Shown here: in pieces, positions 14,620 through 27,525 of the stretch | Numbering within the stretch: the first letter of the stretch is position 1 | How the letters are laid out: each line of letters begins with the position of its first letter | Assembly (NCBI GenBank): GCA_949825025.1 | Contig: OX463784.1 | Span: 19,214,761-19,278,760 of the forward strand | DNA from: Siphlonurus alternatus | Lineage: Eukaryota > Arthropoda > Insecta > Ephemeroptera > Siphlonuridae | Length of the DNA stretch: 64,000 nucleotides | Direction of reading: 5' to 3' | Position numbers and translations under genes: made by a program | The notes under the pieces: generated by a model | The model's input: only the letters and a program-made list of their open reading frames with translations | Database searches by the model: none | What the model was told of the DNA's origin: nothing

Positions 14620-15350
14620 CAGAAAACTAATTCAATATTGATTGATTTTTGTTTCTAAATATTGTTTAAAAAAAATGCACCTCCTCCCCCTCTTCTCTCT
14701 CTCTCTATAAAAGTGTTTATTTTTTACAGTAAAAAAAATAACCAATGTGAATATTTTCAAAGCTATTTTTTTTTTTTTTGCAATTATACTCGTATTTATC
14801 AATACAGCTCTGTATCAATAATAATTACAAAAATATGCTACTAATATTTCAGGAATAAATTTGAATTGAATTAATCAATATTAATGTTAAGCTGCAGAAT
14901 CAAACTTTTACAGTATTCAATCTTGCAACAATGAAGATCATTTAATTTTGTTGTACTTAGGTGATTTCATTATGAATAAAAATACAAGCACTAATTACTT
15001 TGTATTCATTTCAGAAACTAGAATTAGTAACTTCTAAAAAAAAAAAAAAAACTCGTCACATAGTTTATTATTAAATAAATTATAATAATATTTTCTAGTC
15101 TAGGCAAGTGTAAAGAGTATCTATAAAATAAAAAATGAAACCTTTTTTACACCAACTTCAAAAGGATAAGCTACTTCATTAATAACAAAATTAAGTTACT
15201 TGAAAATTTTATTAGATATTTTTAAATCAATAATGTTATAAAAATCACAGCATGGAACTTTTTTTTTTTTACACTACTTTTCATGATGGACAATTTTTTT
15301 GTATCCCTTTTATTCCTTTTTTATAAATCTAAATTGAGCTGTATTCATAG

Positions 15351-15353
<3 letters not shown>
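12345..15353. other. AT-rich non-coding DNA, no gene recognised
   Basis: No recognisable coding sequence or RNA gene. The segment at 13140-13260 ends in AATGGGTAAATAAACAC and could be a retroposon 3' end, but the evidence is thin. A 40-base T run lies at 14580-14619. Confidence 0.55.
14580..14619. repeat. Poly-T tract, 40 bases
   Basis: An uninterrupted T run. It may be the A tail of a minus-strand retroposon, but no recognisable element body adjoins it. Confidence 0.9.

Positions 15354-15432
<79 letters not shown>
15354..15432. repeat. (GA)n microsatellite, about 78 bases
   Basis: A perfect GA dinucleotide tract without interruption, a possible target for GAGA-type proteins. Confidence 0.95.
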
Positions 15433-15434
<2 letters not shown>

Positions 15435-15879
15435 ATCATTAATAAACATCATTCGGATGATTCCTGCTCCCACCCACAATACAAATTGAAATCGTATAAA
15501 AAAGCGGCATTCTTTGTACCTGTATGTACATGTTTTTGTACTCAACATCAAAGTGTGAACTATACAGATATATAAAAATAGATATCAACTTCTGATTGAA
15601 GCTTCTATAGCCTTAGGCTTGCATACTTAAAGGAAAGTATAGGGAGAGGGATAAAAAAGGGTCGAAGAATATAAATGCATGCATATAGAATTTAAATAAG
15701 ATGTATTCATTTTTTTCAGTTTGTAAAAAATCATGAGGTTATATTATGATTTATTCTCATAAGTGATATCTTCTTTTTATAACCTATGGTATGTATAATA
15801 TATTTTCAATTTTTATATAGTGCTAAACGTATAACCATGACGCAGTAAAAATTGGATATTAAATATATCAGAATTAAGA

Positions 15880-15960
15880 AATAAGAAATTTTATTGATCT
15901 TTCTAAAAGACAAGTCAAACATTGCATACATAAATTTTAGTAAATAACGGTGATTAGAGT
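15880..15960 (-). repeat. Probable 3' UTR of the truncated retrotransposon
   Basis: This is the AT-rich sequence immediately following the stop of the reverse transcriptase remnant on the minus strand. It is the expected place for the element's 3' untranslated region. The exact 3' end and target duplication cannot be fixed by eye. Confidence 0.4.
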
Positions 15961-16425
15961 TCAGTCCTTGTCAAAGTCGTCAATATTATACAAATTTTTT
16001 TCAAATAAATACACTTTGACTTTTATCTTAAATTTTTTCAAGTTCACTTCACATTTTATATTCACAGGGAGGGAGTTATACATTTTTAGGCCAGTGTAGA
16101 GGAGTCCATCTTGGTATGCGGTAGTTCTATGGCGAGCAAGAACATAATTATTTTTATTACGTGTATCATATAGGTGATTAAATTTACTGTGTTCAAAATA
16201 GTGTGGATTTTTTTTAACAAACATTAAAACTTGAGCAATGTACAGAGCAGGAAGAGGGAGGATATTTAAATCCTTAAACAATGTTCTGCAGCTAGTTCTC
16301 GGAGGAACGTTTGCAAGAATTCGAATAGCCCATTTTTGCAATCTAAATACACGAATTGTATATAACACATTGAGATGCATGTCCCCATATTTCAATACCG
16401 TATGACAAAATTGAATTAAAATGCA
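15961..16425 (-). pseudogene. Non-LTR retrotransposon reverse transcriptase, C-terminal remnant
   Basis: Reading from the minus strand, about 130 residues match the region downstream of the reverse transcriptase domain in Jockey/CR1-like non-LTR elements. There is a VFRLQKWAIRIL stretch, then LPLPALYIAQV, an H-x-TR-type motif (YDTRNKNN), RHRTTAYQDGLLYTGLKMYN, SLPVNIK, and a terminal LKKFK...NLYNIDDF with a TGA stop at 15961-15963. Just upstream the expected YGIEIWGHAS motif is present but in a different frame, and that frame then runs into a stop. A frameshift at about 16330-16360 therefore breaks the copy. The rest of the polymerase and the endonuclease are missing, as expected for a 5'-truncated dead insertion. 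Family assignment is from recalled motif style only. Confidence 0.8.
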
Positions 16426-16774
16426 GAGTCAATAGAATTTTTAATGCATCATACTATTTTTGAGCTTTTTATTCAAATTATTATTAAAGTATCGAAATGA
16501 AATAAAAAAATAATGCCTCTTTACTCCTTTTCAAAGCAATGCATATATACTGCATATTACTTTAAATGGTTAATTGATTATTCAAAATTACTGTATGAAA
16601 GGCCCAGCCAGGTTGTTATACTTTATAAGAAGGATGATATAATGTGATTTTTTTAACTGACATGATCCAACGTTGTCTATGTATATGCTCTAAATCTAAT
16701 GCGAAAATTTCGCAGAAGCAACCCTAGAAATCAAATACCTGAATAAAGAATGTGCTGAAAAATATTGTATTAAT

Positions 16775-16796
16775 AAAAAAAAAAAAAAAAAAAAAA
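16775..16796. repeat. Poly-A tract, about 22 bases
   Basis: A simple A run in AT-rich surroundings, with no attached element recognised. Confidence 0.9.
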
Positions 16797-16932
16797 CATT
16801 ATCTGCAATGCATAGCTTCCTTAGCTTTTTATATTTAATAAATATTCCATAACCCCACTATATAATAATTTTAATATAACTTCAGATATTCTGAATGATA
16901 AAATCAACACCATTCTCATTGTGTGACAAAAG

Positions 16933-16936
<4 letters not shown>

Positions 16937-17007
<71 letters not shown>
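16937..17007. repeat. (GA)n microsatellite, about 70 bases
   Basis: Perfect GA tract. It is the first of two long GA tracts only about 265 bases apart. Confidence 0.95.
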
Positions 17008-17010
<3 letters not shown>

Positions 17011-17269
17011 CAGTAAACTTAATAAAATCTCACATGGTTAAATCTTAATAATTTCACATATTTTTAAGACAACTGCTAATATTAAGTAATATACAGTATC
17101 AGATAGAAAAGGAGTGAAATATTTTATTATTAATATAAACTGTACATTATTAAATACAAAACACGACAAGCTAAGACGTTCAAATAAACATTAAATTCAT
17201 GAATTCTCTTGAAATAAAAGACAAAAGTAAAAGAGATGTGTATTCTAAAGAGAATAAGAATAAGAGATC

Positions 17270-17379
<110 letters not shown>

Positions 17380-18136
17380 CGTATAGACAGAAGAAAAAGG
17401 AGGGAAAAAAAACAAGAGTATCTGGGAAGGGTACGTAAGAAAATTTATGTAGTCAATTATGTATAGCTCGCACACCTTAGCTTATAGCTCTAGACGCCCC
17501 CAATTTCCCCTCCTTCAATCCTATATACTACCAGTTGTCTCAACACAGATATGTTAGAATAATAGGTAATACAAAAATCAATAAAAACAATTATTAAATT
17601 ACTATTGGTATATGTACACTTTTGTACTTAACTCCTGCTTTATTTGTTGGTGTTTGCACGTAATCTATCATGAAAGTGTGGTGAACCAAAACTATTTTTG
17701 ATATTGATAGACATGGTGCACTTTTATAGCTCCCAAAATTGCAAATCTGTATCTCTCTACTGCATATTGGAGTTGCAGCTATATATAATAGGAGCTACAG
17801 ATTGAAAGACACTGATGTAGACTGGAAAATTTGGACAAGGTAAGATCTACATAATCATGTATATAAAGAAGTACAAGTTCAACTCATCACTATACACTGC
17901 GTATAGGGTCTCCAAACAGAGCAAAGTTAATATTCGCACTTTCTTGAGGTGTATACCATATAGGACAAACCTGGAGTTAATGTACATCAGTATACGATGT
18001 TACCTGCATGTCTTTAATAAAAAGGTGTGATAAATATATAAATATGAAGTTATGGTTTATTAATAGCTGGCCCAGAGTTGAAAATATAAAAATATATTTG
18101 TGAGAAAATGTAAAATAGGTATAGGAGTAATGTTCT

Positions 18137-18194
18137 AAAAAATATTAATATATTTCAAATTAAAAAACTGTCCTAATCGTGGAAGATAAATAGT
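18137..18194 (+). repeat. 57-bp direct repeat, copy 1
   Basis: The block running through AATATTAATA and ending CTAATCGTGGAAGATAAATA recurs at 18811-18867 with only a few changes. It is longer and more complex than expected by chance in AT-rich DNA. The origin is unknown: it may be a local duplication or two copies of a dispersed repeat. Confidence 0.75.
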
Positions 18195-18810
18195 GATAGT
18201 GATAAATAATGTCCTAGTGTTATATATTGTTGACTTAATTGTATTTAGTGCCCAGTGTAATTGTTGCTAAATAAATAATGATTTGAATTTGAAGGTATAT
18301 ATATATATATATCAAAAAATGCCATATCTGTGGTATTTAAACCAAAGATTCATTTTCAGAAATTTCATTTTCTTTACCCTTCTGTGAAACTGGGATCTCT
18401 CTCTCTCTCTCTCTGGTCTTTTTTTGGTGGAATTGTACTGAAGAAAAATACCATGCAGCAATCAAATCCAAAAATAGTAAGTAGTATATTCAGGGACAAT
18501 CAAAAACAACACAATCTGATACACACAAATTTGGAATAAGTACGTAATTCCATTTTTAAAAAAATTACTGCATACTTTTTTTTTATAAGTATCCATTTTA
18601 TTCGCAAATATTTTCTTTTCCATAAAAATTATTTCATTAGTTAACAAGTTAAGTAATTAAGTGTGAAAATAAATTTTACTTAAAAACACACGTTAATGTT
18701 TTTAAATGTTGAAATAATATGCAGAACTTGTATTTTTTTCGTATAATTATTTTAATATTCAATTAATAAATTAAAATAGCTCAAGGGTTCTCTACAACCT
18801 CAAAATATGA

Positions 18811-18867
18811 TAAAAATATTAATGTTATAAATTAAAAAAACTGTTCTAATCGTGGAAGATAAATAGT
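18811..18867 (+). repeat. 57-bp direct repeat, copy 2
   Basis: This is the second copy of the block at 18137-18194, in the same orientation and about 670 bases downstream. The end CTAATCGTGGAAGATAAATA is identical in both copies. Confidence 0.75.
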
Positions 18868-20684
18868 TCAAAATTTAAGATTATTTGTGAGTAAATAAAG
18901 TTAGTAAATATTTCATCACAAGAGTTGCAGCTAGGCATTTGAAAAAATAGGTCTAAAATTTAACAATTTTTTTTTAATTTTTTAATGTAGTTGTAAATTT
19001 CTCCCCCTTAAATTATTTACTTCCAAATTACATCTTACAGCATATTTAACACTGTAGGTACAATTAAAAATTACAATTCGTACCATAAACTATGCAATAC
19101 ATCCGTGTCTTATGATAATAATTTAGTCCGACAGGAGGAAGTTCCCATACTGCCCCTGATGATAGTGCGTGTGAGCTTTGGCTTGTTTTTTAAAGTTTAA
19201 ATGGTCCATTAAGCTGTGAAAGTGCAAACTGCAATTTTGTTTTTGTGGACCATAAGACTTGAACATCGTGAATTATTTTGTATTCGTGAAATCAGAAAGT
19301 CAAATCAATTGATTGCAGCAACAAATTCATTATTTTATGCGAATGAAAGTATCGAAACAGCTGATTAAAAAGGTTACCTTCTATCACATCTACCTTGAAT
19401 CTCTCCCTCCTATAACACACGCATATATGTGTGTGCTAGCTTTTGCTTCCCCTGCTTTTTATGTCTTTCTTCCGCTTTCTTGGGTTTTAATGAACACACA
19501 GGCAGAAAGGCAAAGCCCATACCAAGATAGCTCCTCGTCTCTCTCTTTCACAGCTTCCGTATGGACCACGTACGTTACTCTAGCGTAAATACTGCAGCAC
19601 AAAAACACCAGAAAGAGAAAAAAAAATAGTTGCGAACTGAGATTTTCTACCTAATATAGACTTTTTATACGTTAGAGAAAATTACATTTTGTGTTTTGTG
19701 ATAGTTAAATAAAAAAATAATAAGGGGAAATAATACAGGCATATATATTATTTTAACAAATATAATAAATTGTTAATTAGGTTGCATTAATGAGTATACA
19801 GGGAGATTAATTAACATTTTATGTTTAGTTTATAATTGAAATGAGATCAAATGGGTTATTTTCCTTGTTTCACTCAATATCAAAATATACAAATTATTGG
19901 TAATTGCTTGTTACTTTTTTAGGAGTAGTGTCTTAGAGAATTTTTATTTAAAATAAAAAATCATAAAAGCCTAGTTAACTTTTTTAGTGACTATATAGAA
20001 ATTCAAAAATAAAACAAATCTTAATCTTTATTTTTACATTTAGTTGTTAAATAAAATGTAGCATAATAGTTATTTAAATTGTTTGTGCATGAGTGATGTT
20101 AAAACATAATTAAATAAGTTTAAAGGGGGAAATTTTCTTCCCTTTTATTATTTGTAATCATACTTTTTTTCATTTACAAAACAACAATATTTTTATTAAA
20201 AATCTGATATTTTTTTTTTCTTTTCCCTTCTCTCAACAAGAAATTCCACTTAAACTAATTTTTTTCTGCTTTTTCTCTTTTTTATATAATTATGTAAGTA
20301 GTAATATTTCTTTTTTTATATATATAAAAATGTACTTCTACATTAGTATATATTTTTTCATTTCCATTCTCATAACATTTCTCTCCCTTATTTTTGCCTT
20401 TTTTTATTTTTTCTCTCTTTTTACTTTTTTTTAAGATACACATTTAGTAAAGAAAAATCTTTAAGGAGAAAAATTATTTTACAAAAAGTAGGGTCTATAA
20501 TATATCGTAGAGCAATTTACCACAAAACTTTTGACTCTTCCTGCAAGGATGCATTCAATGAGAATATTTAACTTAGGGGAAGAAACCATATAAATTATCT
20601 AACCTCATATTGAAGTTAAATATTTTTTGCACTAAATTTACACTGAAAAAGAAAAACGCAGTTAGCCACATGTTTATAAAATGG

Positions 20685-20990
20685 GAGTTTAGCGCAATGC
20701 ATTAACCGGTTTTTGACCGGTCAAGAAACGCGTAACATGGTTAGTATTACAGCTGGATGGGTGACCATTTTCAACAAAAACCACATTTCTCTTTCTTCCA
20801 CTACTATACGTAGTTCTTTTGGCTTTGGACTATTGCACTTCCGATTAATTGAAAAAAATGCAGTGGTGGTGGTTTCCACGTTTCCCTCAGTCTCAGATAA
20901 AGTCAAGGATGAATTGCAAAGGTATGTAGTCGGCCACGTTCTGAATGAACCCATAAAACCCATAATTATAATGAATTTCGGAAGGTTCAG
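20685..20990 (+). mobile_element. 5S rRNA-derived SINE, diverged copy
   Basis: The head contains GCATTAACCGG, then GGTTAGTATTACAGCTGGATGG followed by GTGACC, which is the internal control region and 3' part of a 5S rRNA gene. The body contains a GCACTTCC block shared with the copy at 46879. The tail GGTGGTTTCCACG...TCCCTCAGTCTCA (about 20868-20896) matches the tail of the minus-strand copy at 32180. Sharing both head and tail with other copies makes this a SINE (SINE3 type) and not a 5S pseudogene. The middle of the 5S part is diverged, and open frames across it on either strand are not genes. Confidence 0.75.
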
Positions 20991-21982
20991 GTTGTAAAAT
21001 AATTAGTTTGAAATTATTAAGTAGAAAACCCCAATAAAAAATAGAGTAAAGGCGGATTCAGATGGCGACAACGGCGATGCGACGCGATTTTAACGTAAAA
21101 TGTTAACTAACGTAACTGTGAATGGATTCTTGATCACTTCGCCTTGAGGTTAGGCAACTTTTTCAGCATCAAAATTCATCCACAAGACTTGCGAAGATCT
21201 AAATTTACCCCTGCTATTTATTAAATTTAAACCACTGAATAGATGGAATTCTGAACAATTAAGCGGCCTGGAAGATGTTCTGGTATGGTGGCACATAAAC
21301 AATAATTGTTTCAGTGCATCAGGCATTCATCATAATCATCAACTTATTCTATAAAAAAAAATCAAAAAGACCATGCAATTTTTAAATAAAGCTGGAAGCT
21401 CATTTGACATTAATTTTAATATCATTTTGAGATGAAAGACTCTTCGTAGAACATAACGAAAAAAAAATATAAATGTTCCAGATTTAGCTCGAGATGGCAA
21501 TTAGAAAATATTTTATCTTAGTGTATGTATTTTTAACATTATTTTACAACTTGTACTTACAAATTTATTATCTCATTTATAATAATTATTATATAGCCAA
21601 ATAAATCTATTTTAAAATGTAAAAACACTTAATTTTAAGTACTAATCGTTAATTTTGCTATACTTATTTAGAGTAATTTTTATTACTTCTAAAAAAAACG
21701 TGTAAGAATGCAAGGAAAAAAGAAATAAACATGAACATAAAAGTTTGGCATATATTTAACTTTTTAAAGTTGTAAATTATGAACGTGTAGTGGAATATAT
21801 TAAAATATATTATTATTATTAAGCTTACCGTAGTCATTATGTATGTAGTAATAAAATGTTTAGCTTTTTGTTTTGTAAAGCTCCCGTGTATAATTTTACT
21901 ATATTACACATGTTTTTTAGATTTTGGTGTATCAGGTGGATTCTTATCTGCAATTTTAAGATGAGTAAGTGTATTTGTGAAT

Positions 21983-22035
<53 letters not shown>

Positions 22036-22425
22036 ATATGGGGAGGGAGAGAGATTATATTAATTATGAGCACTGCTTTCTAGCCGTTTGCCAAACAGGA
22101 AAACATATTTCAAATTTTAAAATTCTCTTTGAATTACTTAATTACTTAGAAGAAACAGTATATATTATTATTTTTTAAAAAAAAACTTTACAAGTGAATT
22201 GCAGTGTATACGCGGGTATAATTGCATTTTTTGTATTTAATGCAGCTTCTTAAGTTATAAGGGGAATAATTATGAGCTTATATCGATTTATTATTGGTAA
22301 AAGGTACTAATCATTTTGTTGCTTTAATTTCTTATTTATTAAAATAATTATGTGTCGCATGTTAATATAAAATAAACAACAATATATTACACATAATAAT
22401 GAACAAATTCAATACTTGCTAATAT
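20991..22425. other. AT-rich non-coding DNA, no gene recognised
   Basis: A short block at 21142-21180 (GCCTTGAGGTTAGGCAACTT then TTCAGCATCAAAA) belongs to a dispersed motif also seen near 25265, 43870 and 47420. A GA tract lies at 21983-22031. Nothing else is interpretable. Confidence 0.55.
21983..22031. repeat. (GA)n microsatellite, about 49 bases
   Basis: GA tract with one GAAAGA interruption, followed by further purine-rich sequence. Confidence 0.95.
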
Positions 22426-23080
22426 TTAAAGTAAAGTGCGCGCTAGAAAAAAAAGTTGAGTTAGTATTTTCTAAAAATAGTTCAATTAGTCCTCCATATC
22501 AAACCAAAATTCAAAAAATTCTATCTCAAATAGGTTTGCCAGAAAAAAATTCCCAAGTCAGAGTGAACGCGTCGCTTAACATGGGGCCTTACCTGACAAA
22601 AACCCTCGAATATCTCGAAAAAATACACCGTTAGGTGGTATGAAAAAAATATAGTGATGTTCTATGACCCAAGCTTCAACCAAAAACCGATTAAAAAAAA
22701 TTTCTCTCGAATCCATTTTTTCGTAAAAAAATCAAGAAAATCTACCATGTTAATTCCCATAAGATTTTTTATTATTTTTTTACGGAAAAATGGATTCGAG
22801 AGAAATTTTTTTTAATCGGTTTTTGGTTAAAGCTTGGGTCATAGAACATCACTATATTTTTTTCATACCACCTAACGGTGTATTTTTTCGAGATATTCGA
22901 GGGGTTTTGTCAGGTAAGGCCCCATGTTAAGCGACGCGTTCACTCTGACTTTGGAATTTTATTCTCGCAAACCTATTTGAGATAGAATTTTTTGAATTTT
23001 GGTTTGATATGGAGGACTACTTGAACTATTTTTAGAAAATACTAACTCAACTTTTTTTTCTAGCGCGCACTTTACTTTAA
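22426..23080. mobile_element. TTAA-flanked near-perfect palindrome (647 bp)
   Basis: The ends are AGTAAAGTGCGCGCTAG and its inverse, with TTAA directly outside each end (22426-22429 and 23077-23080). The arms (about 22430-22735 and 22770-23076) are complementary nearly throughout, with only scattered differences and a short loop. The exact TTAA boundary on both sides supports transposition by a piggyBac-like enzyme. No transposase is encoded. The 72-codon open frame in the left arm also exists as its mirror in the right arm and is not a gene. Confidence 0.85.
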
Positions 23081-25339
23081 TTTACATAAAATATTAATAA
23101 ACAAAAGTAAACTAACAAGCTAGAATGATTTAAACTTTTAAAAATAGCATAATAAAAATATACGTCATATTAAATTAAATATTTTTATAAATAGTTTTAC
23201 CTGCAATGCTACGCTATAACTCATAATAAAAGTTTTTGGTGTAGCAAATTATACAATAGTAGAAAAACACGCTAAGTTTTCTATCATAAGTATAAGGACT
23301 TCTGAAGCCTTTCTGTATAACGTTAATCTATTAAGGATGCCATACACAGGTAAAAGGTTCGTTATATTTGCACAAGTGACATTGTAAATGAAGGTAGTTG
23401 GGAAGTTAAGTGCTCTTGACTAGTAAAATCTCGTTACCTTAGTGACCTCTGTACTTGTCACGTTGAATTACGTTCAATTTAAACGTTACTATGGATTTAT
23501 GTCAATGAGTTTCAGGATAATGCAATAATGTACTGTGGAAATCTTTAAAACTGTTTCCGTTTTAAATTTAAAAGATTATCAAAAAAATTATTGGTATCGC
23601 CGCTTGTTTTTTTTTTATATTTTGTGAATTTAAAAGCAATTTATAGATGCAGAACAAACCAATTAGGGGATTCTGGTTTAAGAATGACATACTGCTTGTT
23701 TATAATATAAGAAAAAAAAACATTGAGGATACTTTTCCATGTTCAGATGAGTAAAATAAAACTTCATTCAAAATGTAATGAGGTAATTTTAATTAGGTAA
23801 TTGACCAGTGAGATCGAGTGATGTTATGAACTTAAATTAAGTTATTTTTTTATATAATTAAACATTTTTAAACACATTTATTTTATATAAAAAATAATTT
23901 TCTTTATAATAAAATTAACATTGATCAGTTATCAAAATTATTTGAAAATTAATGAAATCAAATACTATTTTTATGCTGATTTTATAAAATTTTATAATGA
24001 ACCCTCGTCAGAAAACCTTCTTTAATATTAAATTTGATATTGTAAATTATTTTTTAAACGTTATTTAAAATTACATTGTAGAGAAATTATTATGATTAAA
24101 AAAAACTTGCAAATATTTATATACAATGTCAGTATGAAATATAATAACTATTTAAAATTATTTTAACCTTTGCATTCTTAGTTTAATACAACTCATTAAA
24201 TATTTTTCTTTTTTCTAATATTATAGCATTTTTACGTTCATTTATACTATAGCTAGAGTATAAAATTGGTAAAACTTCTTCAAAGTGCATATCATTTCTT
24301 CTATTATTTTTTTTTCATAAATAATGAAACAAAAAAAAAGTATGTCAAGAGTATAGAAATATATTTATTTTCTTTTGAAAAGAAAAAAAAATAAAATACT
24401 GCATTTGAAACTCAATTTTCTCTTTACCGCTCATAAGAGACTTGGGGAAAAAGGACTTCTATGTATACTATGCAGCTGTGTGTACTATATAAAAATATAT
24501 GGTTTGAAAAACCAGAAGAAAAAAAAAATAACTCATATCAAGTTTATTTCTTTACTTCAAACTTTTATTAGCTTCTCCATCTTCAAGTTTTCTGCACTAT
24601 ATTGCACCTAGTTGACTTGGTTTGTGTAAATATATTGTATTATAACTCCCTAACAATGCTATATTCAACCATATAACTTTAACAATGATTTTAACTTGCA
24701 TTATGTTTATAGTTATAGTAACAAATGAGACTTGTACTATTATTACTTTATTAATTGTTAAGTAATGTTTGTTCATTAAGGTTTGACTTCTTTATTTCTT
24801 TACTAAACTTCTTTACAAACTAATACAGGATGAAAAAGGGTTGTCAGGGAACGGAGGGGGGAAGGGTCAAATACCACCAGTTAAGAATTTGCGTACAGTG
24901 TTACGCAAAACATACACATAGGAAATCCTTGGTTATTTCTTGAACGCAAATCATTAATTTTTTTAAATGTATATATCCAGGACTAAGATAGACTATTTAT
25001 GGAAGATACACATTATATGTCTGATTTATTGGCAGTATTTGACCCCCCCCCCCCCCCCAGATTCCTACGCATTGATATGGAAAATCATGATATAAAATAT
25101 TTCATACTAATACACTCGTCGCCTTTGAAATTTTACCACTTGCAGCCTTGTTAATCACCATGCCCTGTGTTGTTCTTACGGAGCATGGTGCAAGGCCGCA
25201 AAGAGAAATTTTCCGAGACAACGATTGTACATAATGTTTTGTATGTTCATATTTTCTCTCCATATTCAGCCCTGAAGTTAGGCAAACCCATTAGCATCAA
25301 AACATATTAGGATAGGCATGCATGATGTATTGACCATAC
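23081..25339. other. AT-rich non-coding DNA, no gene recognised
   Basis: No coding signal. A 16-base C run lies at 25043-25058, a small hairpin around CACCATGC/GCATGGTG lies at about 25157-25192, and one instance of the dispersed CCTGAAGTTAGGCAA motif lies at about 25268. Confidence 0.55.
25043..25058. repeat. Poly-C tract, 16 bases
   Basis: An uninterrupted C run, unusual in this AT-rich sequence. Confidence 0.9.
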
Positions 25340-25600
25340 TACAGAGTGAACCACAATTCGCGTGCCAACTTTTTTCGTAAATTTGGTATTGCAAAAATTT
25401 TCGTACAGACTTCAAATTTGGTACACTTGTAGCTAAGGGTTGTAAAAATTAGTTCAGGGTGTTGAAATTTTTATTGGACACCAATAACACCCCTTTCAGG
25501 GGTGGTTTTTAAAAAAATTATTTTCGCCTTATGGAAATTCAATGTTAAATTCAACTTTTTTTGAAATCATTGGAATTTTGCGGAGAAAATTTCTAGCATA

Positions 25601-26220
25601 GGGTAATCGACCCTCCTGAACTCAGAATTAATTTTAGATTTTTTCCCCGACGCACCCCTGAGGGTGGAGACCTACCCCTAAAATCCATTTTCTTTACAAA
25701 TTGTGCTAAAATTATGAAATTAATTCTCAAGGGGTAATCGACCCTCCTGAACTCAGAAATAATTTTAGATTTTTTCCCTGACACAACCCTGAGGGTGGAG
25801 AACAACCCCCAAAATCCATTTTCCTTAAAAATTGTGCTAAAATTATGAAATTAATTTTCAATGGGTAATCGACCCTCCTGAACTCGGAAATAATTTTAGA
25901 TATTTTCTCCGACGCACCCCTGAGGGTGAAGACCTACCCCTAAACTCAATTTTCCTTAAAAATTTTGCTAAAATTATGAAATTAATTTTCAAGGGGTAAT
26001 CGACCCTCCTGAACTCAGAAATAATTTTAGATTTTTTCCCCGACGCACCCCTGAGGGTTGAGAACTACCCCTAAAATCCATCTTCCTTAAAAATTATGCA
26101 AAATTTATGAAATTAATTTTCAAAGGGTAATCGACCCTCCTGAACTCAGAAATAATATTAGATTTTTTCTTTGACGTAGCCCTGAGGGTCAACGGCTACC
26201 CACCATATCCTAATTTCTTA
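25601..26220 (+). repeat. 131-bp tandem repeat array, left arm (5 units)
   Basis: The marker GGGTAATCGACCCTCCTGAA recurs at 25601, 25732, 25863, 25994 and 26125, an exact period of 131 bases. Each unit also has a conserved CGCACCCCTGAGGGT block, itself partly palindromic. The last unit is the most diverged. Confidence 0.9.
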
Positions 26221-26799
26221 AATAATCGAGCAGAAATTGTGAATTATTTTTTTTACGGGATTTATTAAAATCTTCCAGAAAAAAAATCACAGACTCACCC
26301 CTTCACTTGCAGCATGACGATGGTTTCACTCAATGTGTCCACCGTTAGTTAGCGTGAAGGCACATGTTGGTCCGCTCAACGAGGCTATGTGTGTAGGTGC
26401 ATGGCCTCTAACATCTGAGGTGTGACCAAAACCATGCAACGTCTGATCTCCACTTTCAGTTCGTCAATGGTCTCGAATCTCTTCTTTTAAACCTTTTGCT
26501 TCAGAAAGAGATTTGAGACCATTGACGAGCTGAAAGTGACAGACGTTATGTGGAATTGGTCACACCTCAGTTGTTAAAGGCACACATAGCCTTGTGTAGA
26601 CCAACATGTGCCTTCACGCCATGCAATTAACGGTGGACATGACACATGATGATGGTGGCATGATGCTGCAAGTGAAGAGTTGAGTCTGTGATTTTTTTTT
26701 CTGAAAGATTTCGATAAACCTCGAAAAAAATTTAATACACAATTAAATTAAATTCTCCTCGATTATTAAGAAATAAGCCTAGGATATGGTGTGTAACCG

Positions 26800-27525
26800 T
26801 TGACCCTCAGGAGTGAGTCGGGGGAAAAAATCTAAAATTATTTCCGAGTTCAGGAGGGTCGATTACCCCTTGAAAATTAATTTCATAATTTTAGCACAAT
26901 TTTTAAGGAAAATGGATTTTAGGGGTAGGTCTCCACCCTCAGGTGTGCGTCGGGAAAAAATTTTAAAATTATTTCTGAGTTCAGGAGGGTCGATTACCCC
27001 TTGAAAATTAATTTTATAAATTTTGCATAATTTTTAAGGAAAATGGATTTTTGGGGTAGTTTTCCACCCTCAGGGGTGCGTCGGGAAAAAATTTAAAATT
27101 ATTTCTGAGTTCAAGAGGGTCGATTACCCCTTGAGAATTAATTTCATAATTTTAGCACAATTTTTAAGGAAAATGGATTTTAGGGGTAGGTCTCCACCCT
27201 CAGGGGTGCGTCGGGGAAAAAATTTTAAAATTATTTCTGAGTTCAGGAGGGTCGATTACCCCTTGAAAATTAATTTTATAAATTTTGCATAATTTTTAAG
27301 GAAAATGGATTTTTGGGGTAGTTTTCCACCCTCAGGGGTGCGTCGGGAAAAAATTTAAAATTATTTCTGAGTTCAAGAGGGTCGATTACCCCTTGAGAAT
27401 TAATTTCATAATTTTAGCACAATTTTTAAGGAAAATGGATTTTAGGGGTAGGTCTCCACCCTCAGGGGTGCGTCGGGGAAAAAATCTAAAATTAATTCTG
27501 AGTTCAGGAGGGTCGATTACCCTGT
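26800..27525 (-). repeat. 131-bp tandem repeat array, right arm (6 units)
   Basis: This is the inverse of the left array. The marker TTCAGGAGGGTCGATTACCC, or its TTCAAGAGGG variant, recurs at intervals of 130-132 bases. Within it, about 27002-27260 and 27264-27515 are almost identical 262-base dimers, which indicates a recent duplication of two units and explains the extra unit relative to the left arm. Confidence 0.9.

Noticed and set aside
20713..20997. 94-codon open frame and its 80-codon opposite-strand partner
   Set aside because: Both lie inside the 5S-derived SINE, and the similarity to other SINE copies is at the nucleotide level.
25593..27004. Open frames with a repeated SEFRRVDYPL phrase
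   Set aside because: They are translations of the 131-bp repeat units in the foldback element and not a protein family.
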